From: Corynebacterium pseudotuberculosis
GTDB taxonomy: Bacteria; Actinomycetota; Actinomycetes; Mycobacteriales; Mycobacteriaceae
Assembly (NCBI RefSeq): GCF_002155265.1
Contig: NZ_CP021251.1
Span: forward strand, 1,302,001 to 1,366,000
Length of the DNA: 64,000 bases
Direction of reading: 5' to 3'
Positions within the stretch are counted from its first letter, which is position 1. Each line of letters begins with the position of its first letter. Shown here one piece after another: positions 17,459 to 27,496 of this stretch. The position numbers were made by a program, and so were the translations under genes. Under the pieces are notes generated by a model. That model was not told the origin of the DNA. It was given only the letters and a program-made list of their open reading frames with translations, and did no database searches.

Positions 17459-19093
17459 ATGACAAGCACCACAGCACCACAACGAAACACCGGATCTCCA
17501 CTTCGGATGATCGGTGATCGAATTAGCGCGCTGTTCCAGCGTCCGCTTGCTAACTACTACATCATTTTATCGATAGTCGGATTGCTTGTTCTTTCCGGAA
17601 TTTTGATGGTAGTGGCCAGTTCAATGACGTGGTCCTTAGTGGAAGGCAGTGGCGTTTGGGGGTCTGCCGTCAAACAAATGGTCATGGTAGTAATTGGCCT
17701 GACCAGCATGTGGGTGATGTTGTGGTTGCCTCCAGGAGTGGTGCGAAGATTTTCTTATGCAGCCATGCTCTTTACAATTTTGCTTTTGGTCTTGGTTCTT
17801 ATACCGGGGATCGGCACTGGCCGTGAAGAAGTAGGTTCGCAATCGTGGATCGTTGTGGGACCATTAAGGCTGCAGCCTTCAGAGGTTGCTCGTGTAATGA
17901 TTGCGGTGTGGGGAGCGCACTTTTTTTCTCGTCCCAATGCTAAGCCGACCGGCCCATGGAATGATTACATCGTTTATTCGGTGTACTCAGGAGTGATCGC
18001 TTGTCTCATTGCGCTCGAAGGCGATTTGGGCATGACGGTTACCTTTTCTTCTGTGGTTATTGCGATGCTCTTTTTCGCGGGAGTGAAGAAGACTTATATG
18101 TTTACTGCGGCAGCCACCATCGTTATCGGAGCGTTGGGGATGGTAATCGGAACCAGTTTCCGAAACGACCGCTTCACCGTTTATTTTGATGCGTTGCTAG
18201 GGCATTTTGAAGACACTGCGGACAAAGCATATCAGTCCTATCAAGGCTTTCTTTCGCTTTCCGACGGTTCCCTCACCGGTGTAGGAATCGGGCAGTCACG
18301 TGCTAAATGGTTCTATCTACCAGAGGCTCGTAATGACTTTGTCTTTGCAGTTCTCGGAGAAGAATGGGGCTTTGTGGGCGGAGCGATTATCATCGTGCTG
18401 TTTGCTTGCTTACTTTTCTTTGGTATGCGCACAGCTGCAAAGAACTCCAATCGATTCTTAGCTCTTGCCGCTGCAACTTTGGCAACAGGCGTATCTGCAC
18501 AAGCTTTTGTCAATATTGGGTACGTCATTGGTTTGCTCCCTGTGACTGGCATCCAGTTACCGATGATCTCAGCCGGTGGTACTTCAGCGATTATCACCTT
18601 GGCTTCTATGGGCCTGCTAGCCAATTGCGCGCGCCATGAGCCGGAGGCGATCTCAGCTATGCAGTCTTATGGGCGTCCTCCTATAGATCGTCTTCTTGGT
18701 TTGAAGGAACCAAGTTTGGAGGGACTTTCCCCCAAAGCTCCCATTTTTGGAAATCCCGCTGATAAAAGTCGTTTTGGGGAGCGCCGCATGCCGCCGCCGC
18801 CACCGAAGCCGCAGAAATCTTCCTCGACTGCTACTCGTGGCTCCAAGAGAGAGTCATTCCACCGTAGCTCTTACGTAGTGGGGGACCAACGTAATACGCG
18901 AGGCAATCAAGGTCTTGAGTGGCGGGAAAATAGGGCAAGAAACACTGATCCGCGTTATTTTTCTGGAACCGCAGAATTTGGAAATAGGTGGGCGTCGGAA
19001 AGCAATAAGTATGGCGCTGGTAGCGTCGGAGACCGTAAGCGGGACAGATGGTCTTCGCAGAACAGTAAAGACGATAGGCGTAGGAGACGGTAA
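17459..19093 (+). CDS. ftsW: Septal peptidoglycan glycosyltransferase FtsW
   Basis: A 544-residue SEDS protein with about ten membrane segments between residues 30 and 395. Conserved patches include GSQSWIVVGPLRLQPSE and FVFAVLGEEWGF, and LPVTGIQLPMISAGGTS near the last segments. The cytoplasmic C-terminal tail of about 150 residues is basic and rich in Arg, Ser and Pro (PPPPPKPQ), longer than in E. coli FtsW and typical of corynebacteria and mycobacteria. It polymerises lipid II with FtsI. Its TAA stop overlaps the murG ATG (TAATG at 19091-19095). Confidence 0.96.
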   Translation: MTSTTAPQRNTGSPLRMIGDRISALFQRPLANYYIILSIVGLLVLSGILMVVASSMTWSLVEGSGVWGSAVKQMVMVVIGLTSMWVMLWLPPGVVRRFSYAAMLFTILLLVLVLIPGIGTGREEVGSQSWIVVGPLRLQPSEVARVMIAVWGAHFFSRPNAKPTGPWNDYIVYSVYSGVIACLIALEGDLGMTVTFSSVVIAMLFFAGVKKTYMFTAAATIVIGALGMVIGTSFRNDRFTVYFDALLGHFEDTADKAYQSYQGFLSLSDGSLTGVGIGQSRAKWFYLPEARNDFVFAVLGEEWGFVGGAIIIVLFACLLFFGMRTAAKNSNRFLALAAATLATGVSAQAFVNIGYVIGLLPVTGIQLPMISAGGTSAIITLASMGLLANCARHEPEAISAMQSYGRPPIDRLLGLKEPSLEGLSPKAPIFGNPADKSRFGERRMPPPPPKPQKSSSTATRGSKRESFHRSSYVVGDQRNTRGNQGLEWRENRARNTDPRYFSGTAEFGNRWASESNKYGAGSVGDRKRDRWSSQNSKDDRRRRR

Positions 19094-20178
19094 TGCAATC
19101 CCCACACGTAGTAGTAGCAGGTGGCGGAACCGCGGGACACATCGAGCCGGCAATGGCGGTCGCAGAGGAATTACGAAGTCGCGGTGCTAATGTGATCGCG
19201 TTGGGGACGTCTAGGGGGCTGGAACAGACGATTGTTCCAGCACGAGGGTTCGACCTGAAGCTTATTGACCCTGTGCCTGTACCCCGTAGGCTTAATACAG
19301 ATCTATTCAAACTTCCGTTTAGATTAATACGCACCGTAAAGCAAACTCGCGACGTACTCAAAGCGCATGATGCTTCCGTGCTTATTGGGTTTGGCGGGTA
19401 TGTCTCTGCTCCCGGGTATCTTGCTGCCAAGACGCTGGGGATCCCTTATATTGTTCATGAGGCTAATGCTCGTTCGGGGATGGCCAATAAACTGGGCGTA
19501 CGGATGGGCGGCTTGGGACTTAACGCGGTAGCCGGTTCCGGTATGCCTGGACGAGTCGTAGGAATCCCTATCCGTAACACGCTAAAAGTTAGCGCTGAGG
19601 CTCGGGAGCGCGGGCTAAAACTGTGGGGATTAGACCCTAATCGAAAGACTGTTTTGGTCACAGGCGGTTCGCAGGGAGCGGTCTCTATTAACCGAGCCGT
19701 GGCCGAGGGGATTGATACTTTACTTTCCCAGGGATATCAGGTTTTGCATTCTTATGGGGCTAAAAATGTCCCCCCTAGCGCGCAAGAGCATTATGTGCCG
19801 GTGCCGTATATCGATGATATGGCGGCAGCCTATTCGATCTCAGACCTCATCGTTTGTCGCGCCGGGGCAATGACTGTTGCGGAAAACACCGCTGCTGGTA
19901 TTCCCGCAATATATGTTCCGTTACCTCACGGCAACGGTGAGCAAGGACTAAACGCAGCAGAAATAGTTGCGGCAGGTGGCGCTATTCTTATCGACGACCA
20001 GAGCTTTGACGGTGATGCGTTTGCTACCAGCGCGGGAAAAATTTTGGGTAACCCTGAGATATATCGCACGATGAAAGACGCCGTGACGCAGTCGCATGCT
20101 GGCAGCGCGGCTGCAGTTATTGCCGATATCGTTTATCACATTGTCAAAGACCACGATGCAGAGCATCTGCCTTCGTAG
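19093..20178 (+). CDS. murG: UDP-GlcNAc--undecaprenyl-pyrophosphoryl-MurNAc-pentapeptide transferase
   Basis: A 361-residue GT-B enzyme: VVAGGGTAGHIEPAMAVAEE at residues 5-24 is the lipid I-binding glycine-rich loop, VLVTGGSQGAVSIN the UDP-GlcNAc loop, and VCRAGAMTVAE the E-A-G-like helix. It makes lipid II on the inner face of the membrane. The ATG overlaps the ftsW stop by one base. The gap to murC is 127 bp, in which I see no clear promoter. Confidence 0.97.
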   Translation: MQSPHVVVAGGGTAGHIEPAMAVAEELRSRGANVIALGTSRGLEQTIVPARGFDLKLIDPVPVPRRLNTDLFKLPFRLIRTVKQTRDVLKAHDASVLIGFGGYVSAPGYLAAKTLGIPYIVHEANARSGMANKLGVRMGGLGLNAVAGSGMPGRVVGIPIRNTLKVSAEARERGLKLWGLDPNRKTVLVTGGSQGAVSINRAVAEGIDTLLSQGYQVLHSYGAKNVPPSAQEHYVPVPYIDDMAAAYSISDLIVCRAGAMTVAENTAAGIPAIYVPLPHGNGEQGLNAAEIVAAGGAILIDDQSFDGDAFATSAGKILGNPEIYRTMKDAVTQSHAGSAAAVIADIVYHIVKDHDAEHLPS

Positions 20179-20305
20179 TTTTCGTATGCGTTGGGCTCCT
20201 TAATCAGGCGAGCTTTCAGTGCTGCCATTGTCCACTTTTATGATTATTCTTTTTGAATAAAAACGCTGGAAAACATCAGCTTTTGTAATTCCCCACGGAG
20301 GATAA

Positions 20306-21763
20306 ATGACCACTTCGGATTCTGCCATTGACCTTAGCCGAGTTCATCTCATCGGTATTGGTGGCGCTGGGATGTCCGGTGTTGCACGAATTTTGTTATC
20401 ACGAGGCGCAACAGTCTCGGGATCTGACGTGAAAGATTCACGAGCCGTTCTGGCACTCCGTTCCATGGGAGCACACGTTGCGGTTGGGCATGCTGCAGAA
20501 AACCTCAGCATCGCAGGGGAAAAACCTACGGTAGTAGTGACTTCATTTGCGGCGATTCCGCAGGATAACCCAGAATTAGTCGCAGCGCGTGAGCTAGGCA
20601 TTCCTGTTATTCGCCGCTCCGATCTCCTAGGAGAGCTGATGGAGGGCAGCACCCAAGTTTTGATAGCGGGTACGCATGGGAAGACATCTACTACGTCTAT
20701 GGCAGTAGTAGCCATGCAAGCAGCAGGCATGGATCCGAGCTTTGCTATCGGTGGCCAGCTGAATAAGGCTGGAACGAATGCTCACCAAGGTACCGGAGAT
20801 GCCTTTGTGGCTGAGGCCGATGAATCGGACGCGTCCTTGTTGCGTTATAAGCCAAACATAGCGGTAATCACCAACATTGAGCCAGATCACCTTGACTTTT
20901 TTAAGTCGGAGGAAGCTTATTTTGAGGTGTTTGAGAAATTCGCTGATCGTCTGGTGCCTGGTGTCTCTTTAGTCGTGTGCCTGGACGATCCCCATACCGC
21001 CATGCTGGGGCAAAAAATCCACGAGAAGCATAAGGATATTAAAGTCGTCGGGTATGGCACGGTAGCTGCGTCGGCAGAGTATCCTGATATTGCAAAAACA
21101 GTGGTGGAGTCCTTCGAAATTACTCATTCCGGCACGGTGGCAACCATCGTTGTTGGGGGACAAGAAACAGAAGTCGTGCTGAGGACACCTGGCCGCCATA
21201 TGGTTCTTAACGCCGCGGCGGCATTAACCGCAGGCGTGATTGCTGGCGGTGATCTGTTCAAATTAGCTGCTGGGATCAGTGATTTTAGTGGTGTACGCCG
21301 GCGCTTTGAATACCATGGTGTAGTCGCAGAAGGGGACTTTGCGGGCATTGAGCTTTACGACGATTACGCGCATCATCCTACCGAGGTGAGCGCTGTTTTA
21401 ACTGCCGCTCGTGCCAAGCTGCAAGCTCGCGGGCAAGGGAGGCTCCTCGTAATTTTCCAGCCCCATTTGTATTCTCGAACAATAAATTTTGTGGACGAGT
21501 TTGCTGCCGCTCTATCGTTGGCAGACGAGGCGATTGTTCTGGATATCTATGGGGCGCGGGAGAAGCCAGTTGAAGGCGTGGATTCTAGAATCATCACAGA
21601 CAAAATGACTATCCCCGCGCATTTTGAACCTGATTTCTCGCATGTTCCGGAGGCTGTTGCAGACCTTGCAGCACCCGGCGATCTTGTGATTACGATGGGA
21701 GCGGGAAGCGTTACAATCCTTGCGCCGGAAATCCTAACGCGCTTGCGGTCAGAAACAACATAG
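20306..21763 (+). CDS. murC: UDP-N-acetylmuramate--L-alanine ligase
   Basis: A 485-residue Mur ligase: [13 protein letters not shown] (about 9-21), ATP loop [11 protein letters not shown] from residue 121, [10 protein letters not shown], and [11 protein letters not shown]. It adds the first L-Ala to UDP-MurNAc. ATG 20306 has CGGAGG nearby. No ddl gene lies between murC and ftsQ, the usual arrangement in corynebacteria. The gap to ftsQ is 15 bp. Confidence 0.97.
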   Translation: MTTSDSAIDLSRVHLIGIGGAGMSGVARILLSRGATVSGSDVKDSRAVLALRSMGAHVAVGHAAENLSIAGEKPTVVVTSFAAIPQDNPELVAARELGIPVIRRSDLLGELMEGSTQVLIAGTHGKTSTTSMAVVAMQAAGMDPSFAIGGQLNKAGTNAHQGTGDAFVAEADESDASLLRYKPNIAVITNIEPDHLDFFKSEEAYFEVFEKFADRLVPGVSLVVCLDDPHTAMLGQKIHEKHKDIKVVGYGTVAASAEYPDIAKTVVESFEITHSGTVATIVVGGQETEVVLRTPGRHMVLNAAAALTAGVIAGGDLFKLAAGISDFSGVRRRFEYHGVVAEGDFAGIELYDDYAHHPTEVSAVLTAARAKLQARGQGRLLVIFQPHLYSRTINFVDEFAAALSLADEAIVLDIYGAREKPVEGVDSRIITDKMTIPAHFEPDFSHVPEAVADLAAPGDLVITMGAGSVTILAPEILTRLRSETT

Positions 21764-21778
21764 GAATTTCGTGGAGTT

Positions 21779-22435
21779 ATGAAAAAGAAAACGGTCTTGG
21801 GAAGCATAGGAGTGCTTGTTGCTGTAGCTCTCGTGACAGCTGTCCTTTTTGTTGTTCCTGTGATCAAAGTTTCAGGGTTTGACGTAGAAGGCAATATTCA
21901 TACTCCACAAGAAGAAATTACTGCTGCCACCGGAATTACGGTGGGGAGTAACCTGCTTAGGATTGATGCCACTAAATCGGCTACTGGCGTTTCTCGGTTG
22001 CCGTGGGTGGCTTCTGCCTCAGTTGATCGAGCTTTCCCGCAATCTGTAAAGATAAAGGTAACTGAGCATCAGGCCGTACTTTTTGCTGAGCGCTCTGATG
22101 GAGATCATCTTTTTGATGGAAAAGGGCGGGTATTTGTTATAGATACACACCCCCACGAGGCTATCCGTGTGACGGGCCAAGATGACGATACTTCTCCAGC
22201 TTATGCGGCAGTAGGCGCCATGATAGAGGGTCTTTCCTCTGAGGTCCGTGCCCAGATTGAATCCGTCAGTGCGCCGAGCGCTTATGAGCTAAAGATACAG
22301 CTTAAAGACGGGCGGAGCGTTTACTGGGGGTCACAGGAGAATCTAAAAGATAAGGCAGTTGCGTTGAAAAACGCGCTCACACGTCCAGAGCAGAGCCTGG
22401 ATGTGAGTGGCGCGCCGCTTATTGCCGTGAAATAA
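21779..22435 (+). CDS. ftsQ: Cell division protein FtsQ
   Basis: A 218-residue bitopic protein: a very short cytoplasmic N-terminus (MKKK), one membrane segment (about 8-30), then a POTRA domain (IKVSGFDVEGNIHTPQEEI) and the FtsQ beta domain. It recruits FtsL and FtsB to the division site. ATG 21779 follows murC by 15 bp with GTGGAG upstream. The cytoplasmic tail is much shorter than in many actinobacterial FtsQ proteins. Confidence 0.93.
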   Translation: MKKKTVLGSIGVLVAVALVTAVLFVVPVIKVSGFDVEGNIHTPQEEITAATGITVGSNLLRIDATKSATGVSRLPWVASASVDRAFPQSVKIKVTEHQAVLFAERSDGDHLFDGKGRVFVIDTHPHEAIRVTGQDDDTSPAYAAVGAMIEGLSSEVRAQIESVSAPSAYELKIQLKDGRSVYWGSQENLKDKAVALKNALTRPEQSLDVSGAPLIAVK

Positions 22436-22751
22436 AATTTTTTGACGCAGAGTGGCCTTTTTATTGGAAAAAGTCTCATTTTAGACGGCTTTATCAATAG
22501 GCGGAAGACTGGTGTTTTTCTATTCTGAGCAGGCAAGTGAAAACCTTGAAGAATACGCTTGAAGCCGCCCGTTTCCGCATGTCAAACCCTAAAGTTAAGG
22601 TTGAGACTGGAGACACGCCGCCGCAAATGTCCGACAAAATTCCCTGAAAGTAGTTGATGATGTATTGCAGTGCAACGTCGCGATTTGGTCGTTTCCCTTG
22701 CGGCGTTGAATGAATGAAGTAAAAATACTCAATGTGAAAGGCGAGTCGCTC
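22436..22751 (+). other. ftsQ-ftsZ intergenic region with a leader hairpin
   Basis: 316 bp without a supported gene. Known: ftsZ of corynebacteria has its own promoters in this gap; I cannot fix a promoter here with confidence. Near the end, CAACGTCGC (about 22673-22681) can pair with GCGGCGTTG (about 22700-22708), a 9-bp stem with one G-U pair, about 45 bases before the ftsZ ATG. Confidence 0.5.
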
Positions 22752-23981
22752 ATGACTTCCCCAGATAATTACCTCGCCGTAATCAAGGTTGTTGGCGTCG
22801 GCGGTGGTGGTGTAAACGCTGTTAACCGCATGATCGAGGAAGGTCTTAAGGGCGTCGAATTTATTGCCGTCAATACCGATTCTCAAGCACTGATGTTCTC
22901 CGATGCGGACGTCAAGCTCGACATTGGGCGTGAGGCTACCCGTGGCCTTGGTGCTGGAGCGAATCCAGAAGTTGGACGCACCTCTGCGGAAGACCATAAA
23001 AATGAGATCGAAGAGACTCTCAAAGGCGCAGACATGGTGTTTGTGACAGCGGGAGAGGGCGGTGGAACCGGCACTGGTGCGGCCCCTGTTGTTGCAAGCA
23101 TCGCTAAAAAGATGGGCGCCCTGACCGTGGGCGTGGTTACCCGTCCTTTTAAATTTGAGGGGCCGCGCCGTACCCGCCAGGCAGTCGAGGGAATCGATGC
23201 ACTGCGGGAAGTCTGTGACACTCTTATCGTGATCCCGAATGATCGCTTGCTGCAGCTAGGCGACACGAGTCTTACCATGATGGAAGCTTTCCGTGCGGCA
23301 GACCAGGTGCTACATAACGGCGTCGAAGGCATTACCAACCTCATTACCATCCCCGGCATGATCAACGTCGACTTTGCTGACGTTCGCTCGGTTATGGCCG
23401 ATGCCGGATCCGCACTTATGGGTGTGGGATCCGCTCGTGGGGATAATCGGGTGCTTACGGCGGCTGAAGAAGCTATTAATTCACCATTGCTTGAGTCGAC
23501 GATGGAAGGCGCTAAGGGAGTTCTGCTCTCTATCGCAGGCGGATCGGACCTTGGCCTCCAAGAAGTTAACGATGCAGCTTCAATGGTGCAGGAGAAGGCT
23601 GACGAGGACGTTAACCTGATCTTTGGAACGATTTTCGACGACAACCTAGGCGACGAGGTTAGAGTCACTGTTATTGCCACAGGCTTTGACGGTGCAAAAA
23701 ATGCGGTTGAAGCACCCGCGCCTAAAGCGGAAGCTGCACCAGAAACTGCTGCAACACCGACCCCTGCCCCTGAGCGTGCTTCCACGTCGATTTTTGGGGA
23801 GGAGTCCAATGCGCCGGCTCGTCACCTGCGGACAGAAGAGCCATCGCACCGTAGCAATGCTGCTGGTAGTGACGGACTGTTCACTTCGAGCGAGGAACGC
23901 CGGACGGACTATCGTAACGATTATCGGGACCGGCGTGATGAGCGCGGCGGAGATCTCGATGTTCCCGATTTCCTCCGCTAA
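22752..23981 (+). CDS. ftsZ: Cell division protein FtsZ
   Basis: A 409-residue tubulin homologue from ATG 22752 ([20 protein letters not shown]). This is the start used by corynebacterial FtsZ; an upstream in-frame start at 22710 would add 14 residues and is less likely. The GTP signature GGGTGTG lies at about 103-109, with [11 protein letters not shown] as the T7 region. A linker rich in Ala, Pro and Glu (about 315-350) leads to a basic tail and the C-terminal peptide [10 protein letters not shown], the contact site for SepF and FtsW in this phylum. FtsZ forms the Z ring. pgeF starts 3 bp after its stop. Confidence 0.97.
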   Translation: MTSPDNYLAVIKVVGVGGGGVNAVNRMIEEGLKGVEFIAVNTDSQALMFSDADVKLDIGREATRGLGAGANPEVGRTSAEDHKNEIEETLKGADMVFVTAGEGGGTGTGAAPVVASIAKKMGALTVGVVTRPFKFEGPRRTRQAVEGIDALREVCDTLIVIPNDRLLQLGDTSLTMMEAFRAADQVLHNGVEGITNLITIPGMINVDFADVRSVMADAGSALMGVGSARGDNRVLTAAEEAINSPLLESTMEGAKGVLLSIAGGSDLGLQEVNDAASMVQEKADEDVNLIFGTIFDDNLGDEVRVTVIATGFDGAKNAVEAPAPKAEAAPETAATPTPAPERASTSIFGEESNAPARHLRTEEPSHRSNAAGSDGLFTSSEERRTDYRNDYRDRRDERGGDLDVPDFLR

Positions 23982-23983
23982 AC

Positions 23984-24703
23984 ATGAGTAATGGAAACGA
24001 CCGCCCCGTCCGCAAGGTGTTTACCACCAGAGCGGGCGGGGTCTCCCTTCCCCCATATGACTCTTTTAATTTAGGAGATCACGTAGGGGACAAATTAGCT
24101 GATGTGACTTCTAACAGAAACCGTTTGGCACGCGTTATCGGGTTAGAACCGCACAATATTGTCTGGATGGAGCAAATTCATTCCATCAACGTCACAGTGA
24201 TTACTGAGCCACAAGAGAATCCGGTGGAAGCTAGTGATGCACTCGTGAGTACTACACGTGGGCTTGCTTTAGCAGTTTTGGCAGCTGATTGTGTTCCTGT
24301 GCTGCTATCAGACACGGAAACCGGGGTAATAGCGGCAGTCCACGCGGGTCGAATGGGTGCCAGGAACGGGATTGTTCGTCGAATCGTTGAAACGATGCTT
24401 GAGCTAGGTGCTACACCACGCAATATTCATGCGCTGTTGGGGCCAGCTGCCTCCGGACGGCACTACGAGGTTCCCTCAGCGATGGCTGCGGATGTGGAAC
24501 GCTATCTGCCGGGGGCTCGAGTGAAAACGCGTAAAGGAACGTCGGGATTAGACCTTCGTAGAGGACTGGCGCGACAATTGTTGGAGCTAGGGGTAAAAGC
24601 TATTGATATTGACCCGCGCTGCACAATAGAGGATAAACAGCTTTTTTCTTATCGTCGTGAAGGCACAACAGGACGACATGCAGGACTTGTATGGCTTCCT
24701 TAA
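23984..24703 (+). CDS. pgeF: Peptidoglycan editing factor / multicopper oxidase-fold protein (YfiH, YlmD)
   Basis: A 239-residue DUF152-type protein. Metal and active-site residues are visible as WMEQIHS (His), AVLAADCVPVLL (Cys) and IAAVHAGRMG (His). Family members are purine nucleoside phosphorylase-like enzymes, and in E. coli PgeF removes wrongly built UDP-MurNAc-L-Ser. It starts 3 bp after ftsZ, as in other actinobacteria. In many relatives it is followed by a yggS-type PLP gene; here sepF comes next after 177 bp. Confidence 0.9.
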   Translation: MSNGNDRPVRKVFTTRAGGVSLPPYDSFNLGDHVGDKLADVTSNRNRLARVIGLEPHNIVWMEQIHSINVTVITEPQENPVEASDALVSTTRGLALAVLAADCVPVLLSDTETGVIAAVHAGRMGARNGIVRRIVETMLELGATPRNIHALLGPAASGRHYEVPSAMAADVERYLPGARVKTRKGTSGLDLRRGLARQLLELGVKAIDIDPRCTIEDKQLFSYRREGTTGRHAGLVWLP

Positions 24704-24880
24704 TGTGGCCAATGAATCAGGCAATCTTCTCCACAAAATTCATATCGGCTCAGGAAAATGCTGTGTCGCAGCAGCATTGAGCCATGATAAGCAAGTAGCT
24801 TTAGGTGCTAACACCAGCTTTTGGACATCGCAAAAGCGGAGTATTGCACATCACACCGCATACGATGAAAGGGACACTTT

Positions 24881-25330
24881 ATGTCGATAATGAAGAAGAC
24901 CAAAGATTTCTTCGGGCTTTCTGGAGTAGAAGGCGATCCGTACCTTGCGGATGAGGCTTACTATGAGGAGCCACGTTACGAGGGAAGCGCAGCATATCAG
25001 CCACAACGCTACCGTGAGCCTGCATATCAGGATGTACACGCCTATGACCGTGTTTCTCGTCGTGCTTCATCGAATATTGTTCCCGTAACCATCAATAGCT
25101 ACTCAGATGCGGCAACCAAAATTGGTGAGCCTTTCCGCGACGGTGATTCTGTTGTCTTTGACATCAACCGTCTGGGACTGGATGAAGGCAAGAGGATCGT
25201 TGACTTTGCGGCAGGACTATGCTTTGCCCTCCGCGGCCAAATGAAAAAGATCAGCCACATGGTTTTTGCTATTGTTCCCGAAAATGCAGACGTGACCACT
25301 GCGGATTTGGAGCGAGCTGCCCGTATATAG
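24881..25330 (+). CDS. sepF: Cell division protein SepF
   Basis: A 149-residue protein. An N-terminal amphipathic membrane-targeting stretch (MSIMKKTKDFFGLS) is followed by a Tyr/Glu-rich linker (20-70) and the SepF beta fold with VVFDINRLGLDEGKRIVDFA (about 89-108) and FAIVPENADV. It anchors FtsZ to the membrane, replacing FtsA, which is absent here. ATG 24881 follows GAAAGGG; ATG 24890 is an alternative. A strong terminator follows. Confidence 0.95.
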   Translation: MSIMKKTKDFFGLSGVEGDPYLADEAYYEEPRYEGSAAYQPQRYREPAYQDVHAYDRVSRRASSNIVPVTINSYSDAATKIGEPFRDGDSVVFDINRLGLDEGKRIVDFAAGLCFALRGQMKKISHMVFAIVPENADVTTADLERAARI

Positions 25331-25366
25331 ATCTTTCTGCCAAAGTCAGAGAGAAACTTTTCTTAG

Positions 25367-25423
25367 TCCCTTGCCTTATAGGATGGATATGTCCCAACCA
25401 TCCTATAAGGCAAGGGGTTTTCT
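25367..25423 (+). terminator. Terminator ending the division cluster
   Basis: Perfect 19-bp stem (25368-25386 / 25398-25416) with an 11-nt loop, followed by GGTTTTCTATTCT. It separates the mraZ-sepF run from yggT. Confidence 0.85.
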
Positions 25424-25587
25424 ATTCTCTGGTGTGAACCACACATAGGGGGTTGATGAGGGATAACGCTACCCAAACTTTTGTGCTCGTTGTCCTCATT
25501 AACTTGTCTTAGGGCACAGCGTTATGAATAAATACTAGGAGGCTAGATGAAGCTAAATAAATTTTTTCAAAATGGAAGGGCACGTCA

Positions 25588-25884
25588 TTGCACACTCTGT
25601 TAAGCATTCTGATTTTGATTGTCCAGATTTATACATGGATCTTAATCGGGCGGATCTTGGTGGAAATGATCGTGAGCTTCTCTCGTAATTTTCAGGCTCC
25701 GCGGTTCATGGTTATTGTTTTTGAATTTTTGTTCAAACTAACTGATCCACCGGTGCGGTTTTTGCGTCGTTGGATCCCTCCGCTGAAGCTCGGCAACGTG
25801 GCGCTTGATGTATCTATTTTGGTACTTTTTTTCGCGCTTTCGTTTGTCAGAATTCTGCTAAGCATCGCTCTTTATTCCGTATAG
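25588..25884 (+). CDS. YggT-family membrane protein
   Basis: A 98-residue protein with two YggT segments: residues 1-30 and, after a loop with TDPPVRFLRRWIPPL (about 52-66, the family signature), a second at 75-97. The start is TTG 25588, supported by GGAAGGG at 25574-25580, seven bases away. It lies between sepF and wag31, the standard place, and is thought to act near the division or polar machinery; its molecular role is unknown. Confidence 0.88.
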   Translation: MHTLLSILILIVQIYTWILIGRILVEMIVSFSRNFQAPRFMVIVFEFLFKLTDPPVRFLRRWIPPLKLGNVALDVSILVLFFALSFVRILLSIALYSV

Positions 25885-26192
25885 GCTATAAAATAATTTA
25901 AAGTTCGGGTGCCCCTAAACGAGGGCGGATTTGCTCAGTTTTTTGTTTAATCGCCCGATTTTTTTAGTTTTTGTTGAAAAAATGCCAAAAAAGTAGGAAA
26001 ACGAGAGCTGTTTTGGCCTGTACTAGGCTGCGTGAGTGCTTGTACGCGTTATCATAGGAGAGGTATTGCGTATAAACGTTTGATCATCTTCTTGACGTTT
26101 GAGTGTGCAAGTAAGTTAATGTCAATAGTTAACCCCCGCGCACAAGGAATTAGGTTCTTGGGTGCAGAAGAAATCTCGAAGGGAAGAGCTCC
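25885..26192 (+). other. wag31 upstream region
   Basis: 308 bp without a gene. It holds a T-rich stretch after yggT (25955-25985) and a good promoter at 26092-26120. No further ORF with a Shine-Dalgarno was seen. Confidence 0.6.
26092..26120 (+). promoter_or_regulatory. Probable wag31 promoter
   Basis: TTGACG (26092-26097), 17 bp, GTTAAT (26115-26120), giving a leader of about 65 nt before wag31. Match to the housekeeping pattern by eye. Confidence 0.5.
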
Positions 26193-27209
26193 ATGCCGCT
26201 GACTCCAGCCGATGTGCACAACGTCGCTTTCAGTAAGCCTCCAATCGGCAAGCGAGGCTACAACGAGGACGAGGTCGATCAGTTCTTGGATCTGGTAGAA
26301 GACACCCTCGCTGAGATTCAGGAAGAAAACGAGGATCTGCGTCAGCAGATAGAGGAACTAAAGGCGGAAGCTAAGCAAGGCGGACTGTCCAAGCCCGCTA
26401 TGGCCTCTGCCTCTTTTGCTAAGCCCTCTGTTGATGAGGCTGCGATTCGTCGGGAGATCGAATCTAAGCTCAAAGCTGAGTACGATGCCAAGCTAGCTGA
26501 CGCGCGGAAGTATTCCGATAAGTCTTCGACCGATATAGCTGCTTTGCGTTCTGAGCTTGAGGCCGCCAAGGCTGATGCCAAGAAGGCTAAGGAAGAAGCC
26601 GCCAAAGCTAAGGCTGCTGCAGCGAGCCCCAAGATGGATGTTTCAAAGTCAGCTTTTGCTGCCGCAGGTGCTGGCGCTGGAATCGCTACTGCGGAAACAC
26701 ACATGCAGGCGGCTAAGGTTCTTGGCCTAGCCCAGGAGATGGCAGACCGCCTTACGTCTGAGGCTCAGAATGACTCTAAGTCTATGCTGGATGAAGCTCG
26801 TAGCGCTTCTGAACGCCAGATCCAAGATGCAGATGTACGGGCTCGGGCAACGCTTGCCGACGCTCGCGCTAGGGCCGACAAGCAGCTTGCAGACGCTGAC
26901 TCCCGTTCCCGTGCTTTGGTAGAGGAAGCTCAGAAGAAGTCCGAGCAAACCCTCAGCGAGGCCAACTCCCGTGCCGAGGCGCAGGTACGTCAAGCTGAAG
27001 ACAAAGCAAACGCACTTCAGGCGGATGCAGAGCGCAAGCACACAGAGATTATGGCGACTGTTCAACAACAGCAGTCTGCCCTTGAGAAGCGTATCTCTGA
27101 GCTTCGCACATTCGAGCGTGAGTACCGTACTCGTCTTAAGACCCTCCTGCAGAGCCAGCTGGAGGAACTTGAAAGCCGTGGTACAACTGCGCCAGACGAG
27201 AAGCGCTAA
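26193..27209 (+). CDS. wag31: Polar growth protein DivIVA / Wag31
   Basis: A 338-residue protein. The conserved N-terminal domain [20 protein letters not shown], with [17 protein letters not shown], binds curved membrane at the poles. An Ala/Lys-rich central linker (about 90-160) and a long coiled coil with many SRA and QAE repeats (about 170-330) follow. It directs apical peptidoglycan and mycomembrane growth and is essential in corynebacteria. ATG 26193 is preceded by GAAGGGAAGAG. A terminator follows within 30 bp. Confidence 0.96.
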   Translation: MPLTPADVHNVAFSKPPIGKRGYNEDEVDQFLDLVEDTLAEIQEENEDLRQQIEELKAEAKQGGLSKPAMASASFAKPSVDEAAIRREIESKLKAEYDAKLADARKYSDKSSTDIAALRSELEAAKADAKKAKEEAAKAKAAAASPKMDVSKSAFAAAGAGAGIATAETHMQAAKVLGLAQEMADRLTSEAQNDSKSMLDEARSASERQIQDADVRARATLADARARADKQLADADSRSRALVEEAQKKSEQTLSEANSRAEAQVRQAEDKANALQADAERKHTEIMATVQQQQSALEKRISELRTFEREYRTRLKTLLQSQLEELESRGTTAPDEKR

Positions 27210-27237
27210 GGCTTTTCAGAATAGACGCATATGTTCA

Positions 27238-27280
27238 CGTGGCCCCCTAGCTGAATGAGCTGGAGGGCCACGATTTCTTT
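27238..27280 (+). terminator. Terminator after wag31
   Basis: 15-bp stem with one mismatch (27238-27252 / 27258-27272), loop GAATG, then ATTTCTTT. Confidence 0.8.
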
Positions 27281-27307
27281 ATCAGTACATCCCAAGGAGC
27301 CTTGAAT

Positions 27308-27496
27308 ATGTTGATCGCTGCCATTGTGCTTTCGATCGCAGGGTTTGTCTTCCTCGTTTTATCTCTTAGTAGTACTGGCGAGATTTGGGAGTGGCTCTTG
27401 TTTGTAACTGTGGTTTTGGGCATGATGCTGTTGTTTATAGACATAGTTAAAAAACGAGGTAAACGAGGCTCCGGTGGCAAGCATTCCGCGAAATAA
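27308..27496 (+). CDS. Small membrane protein, function unknown
   Basis: A 62-residue protein from ATG 27308. AAGGAG (27294-27299) lies eight bases upstream, which makes this start better than the TTG at 27302. Two hydrophobic segments (about 1-20 and 28-48) are joined by SSTGEIWEW; the end is basic (KKRGKRGSGGKH). I do not recognise a named family. It sits alone between the wag31 terminator and the ileS T-box. Confidence 0.65.
   Translation: MLIAAIVLSIAGFVFLVLSLSSTGEIWEWLLFVTVVLGMMLLFIDIVKKRGKRGSGGKHSAK

Noticed and set aside
22883..23809. Long open frame (308 codons) antisense to ftsZ
   Set aside because: Serine/alanine-rich shadow of the strongly biased ftsZ codon use; no start signal.
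24657..24890. 77-codon frame spanning the pgeF end and the gap before sepF
   Set aside because: Begins inside pgeF, has no ribosome site and shows no YggS-like sequence; probably chance.
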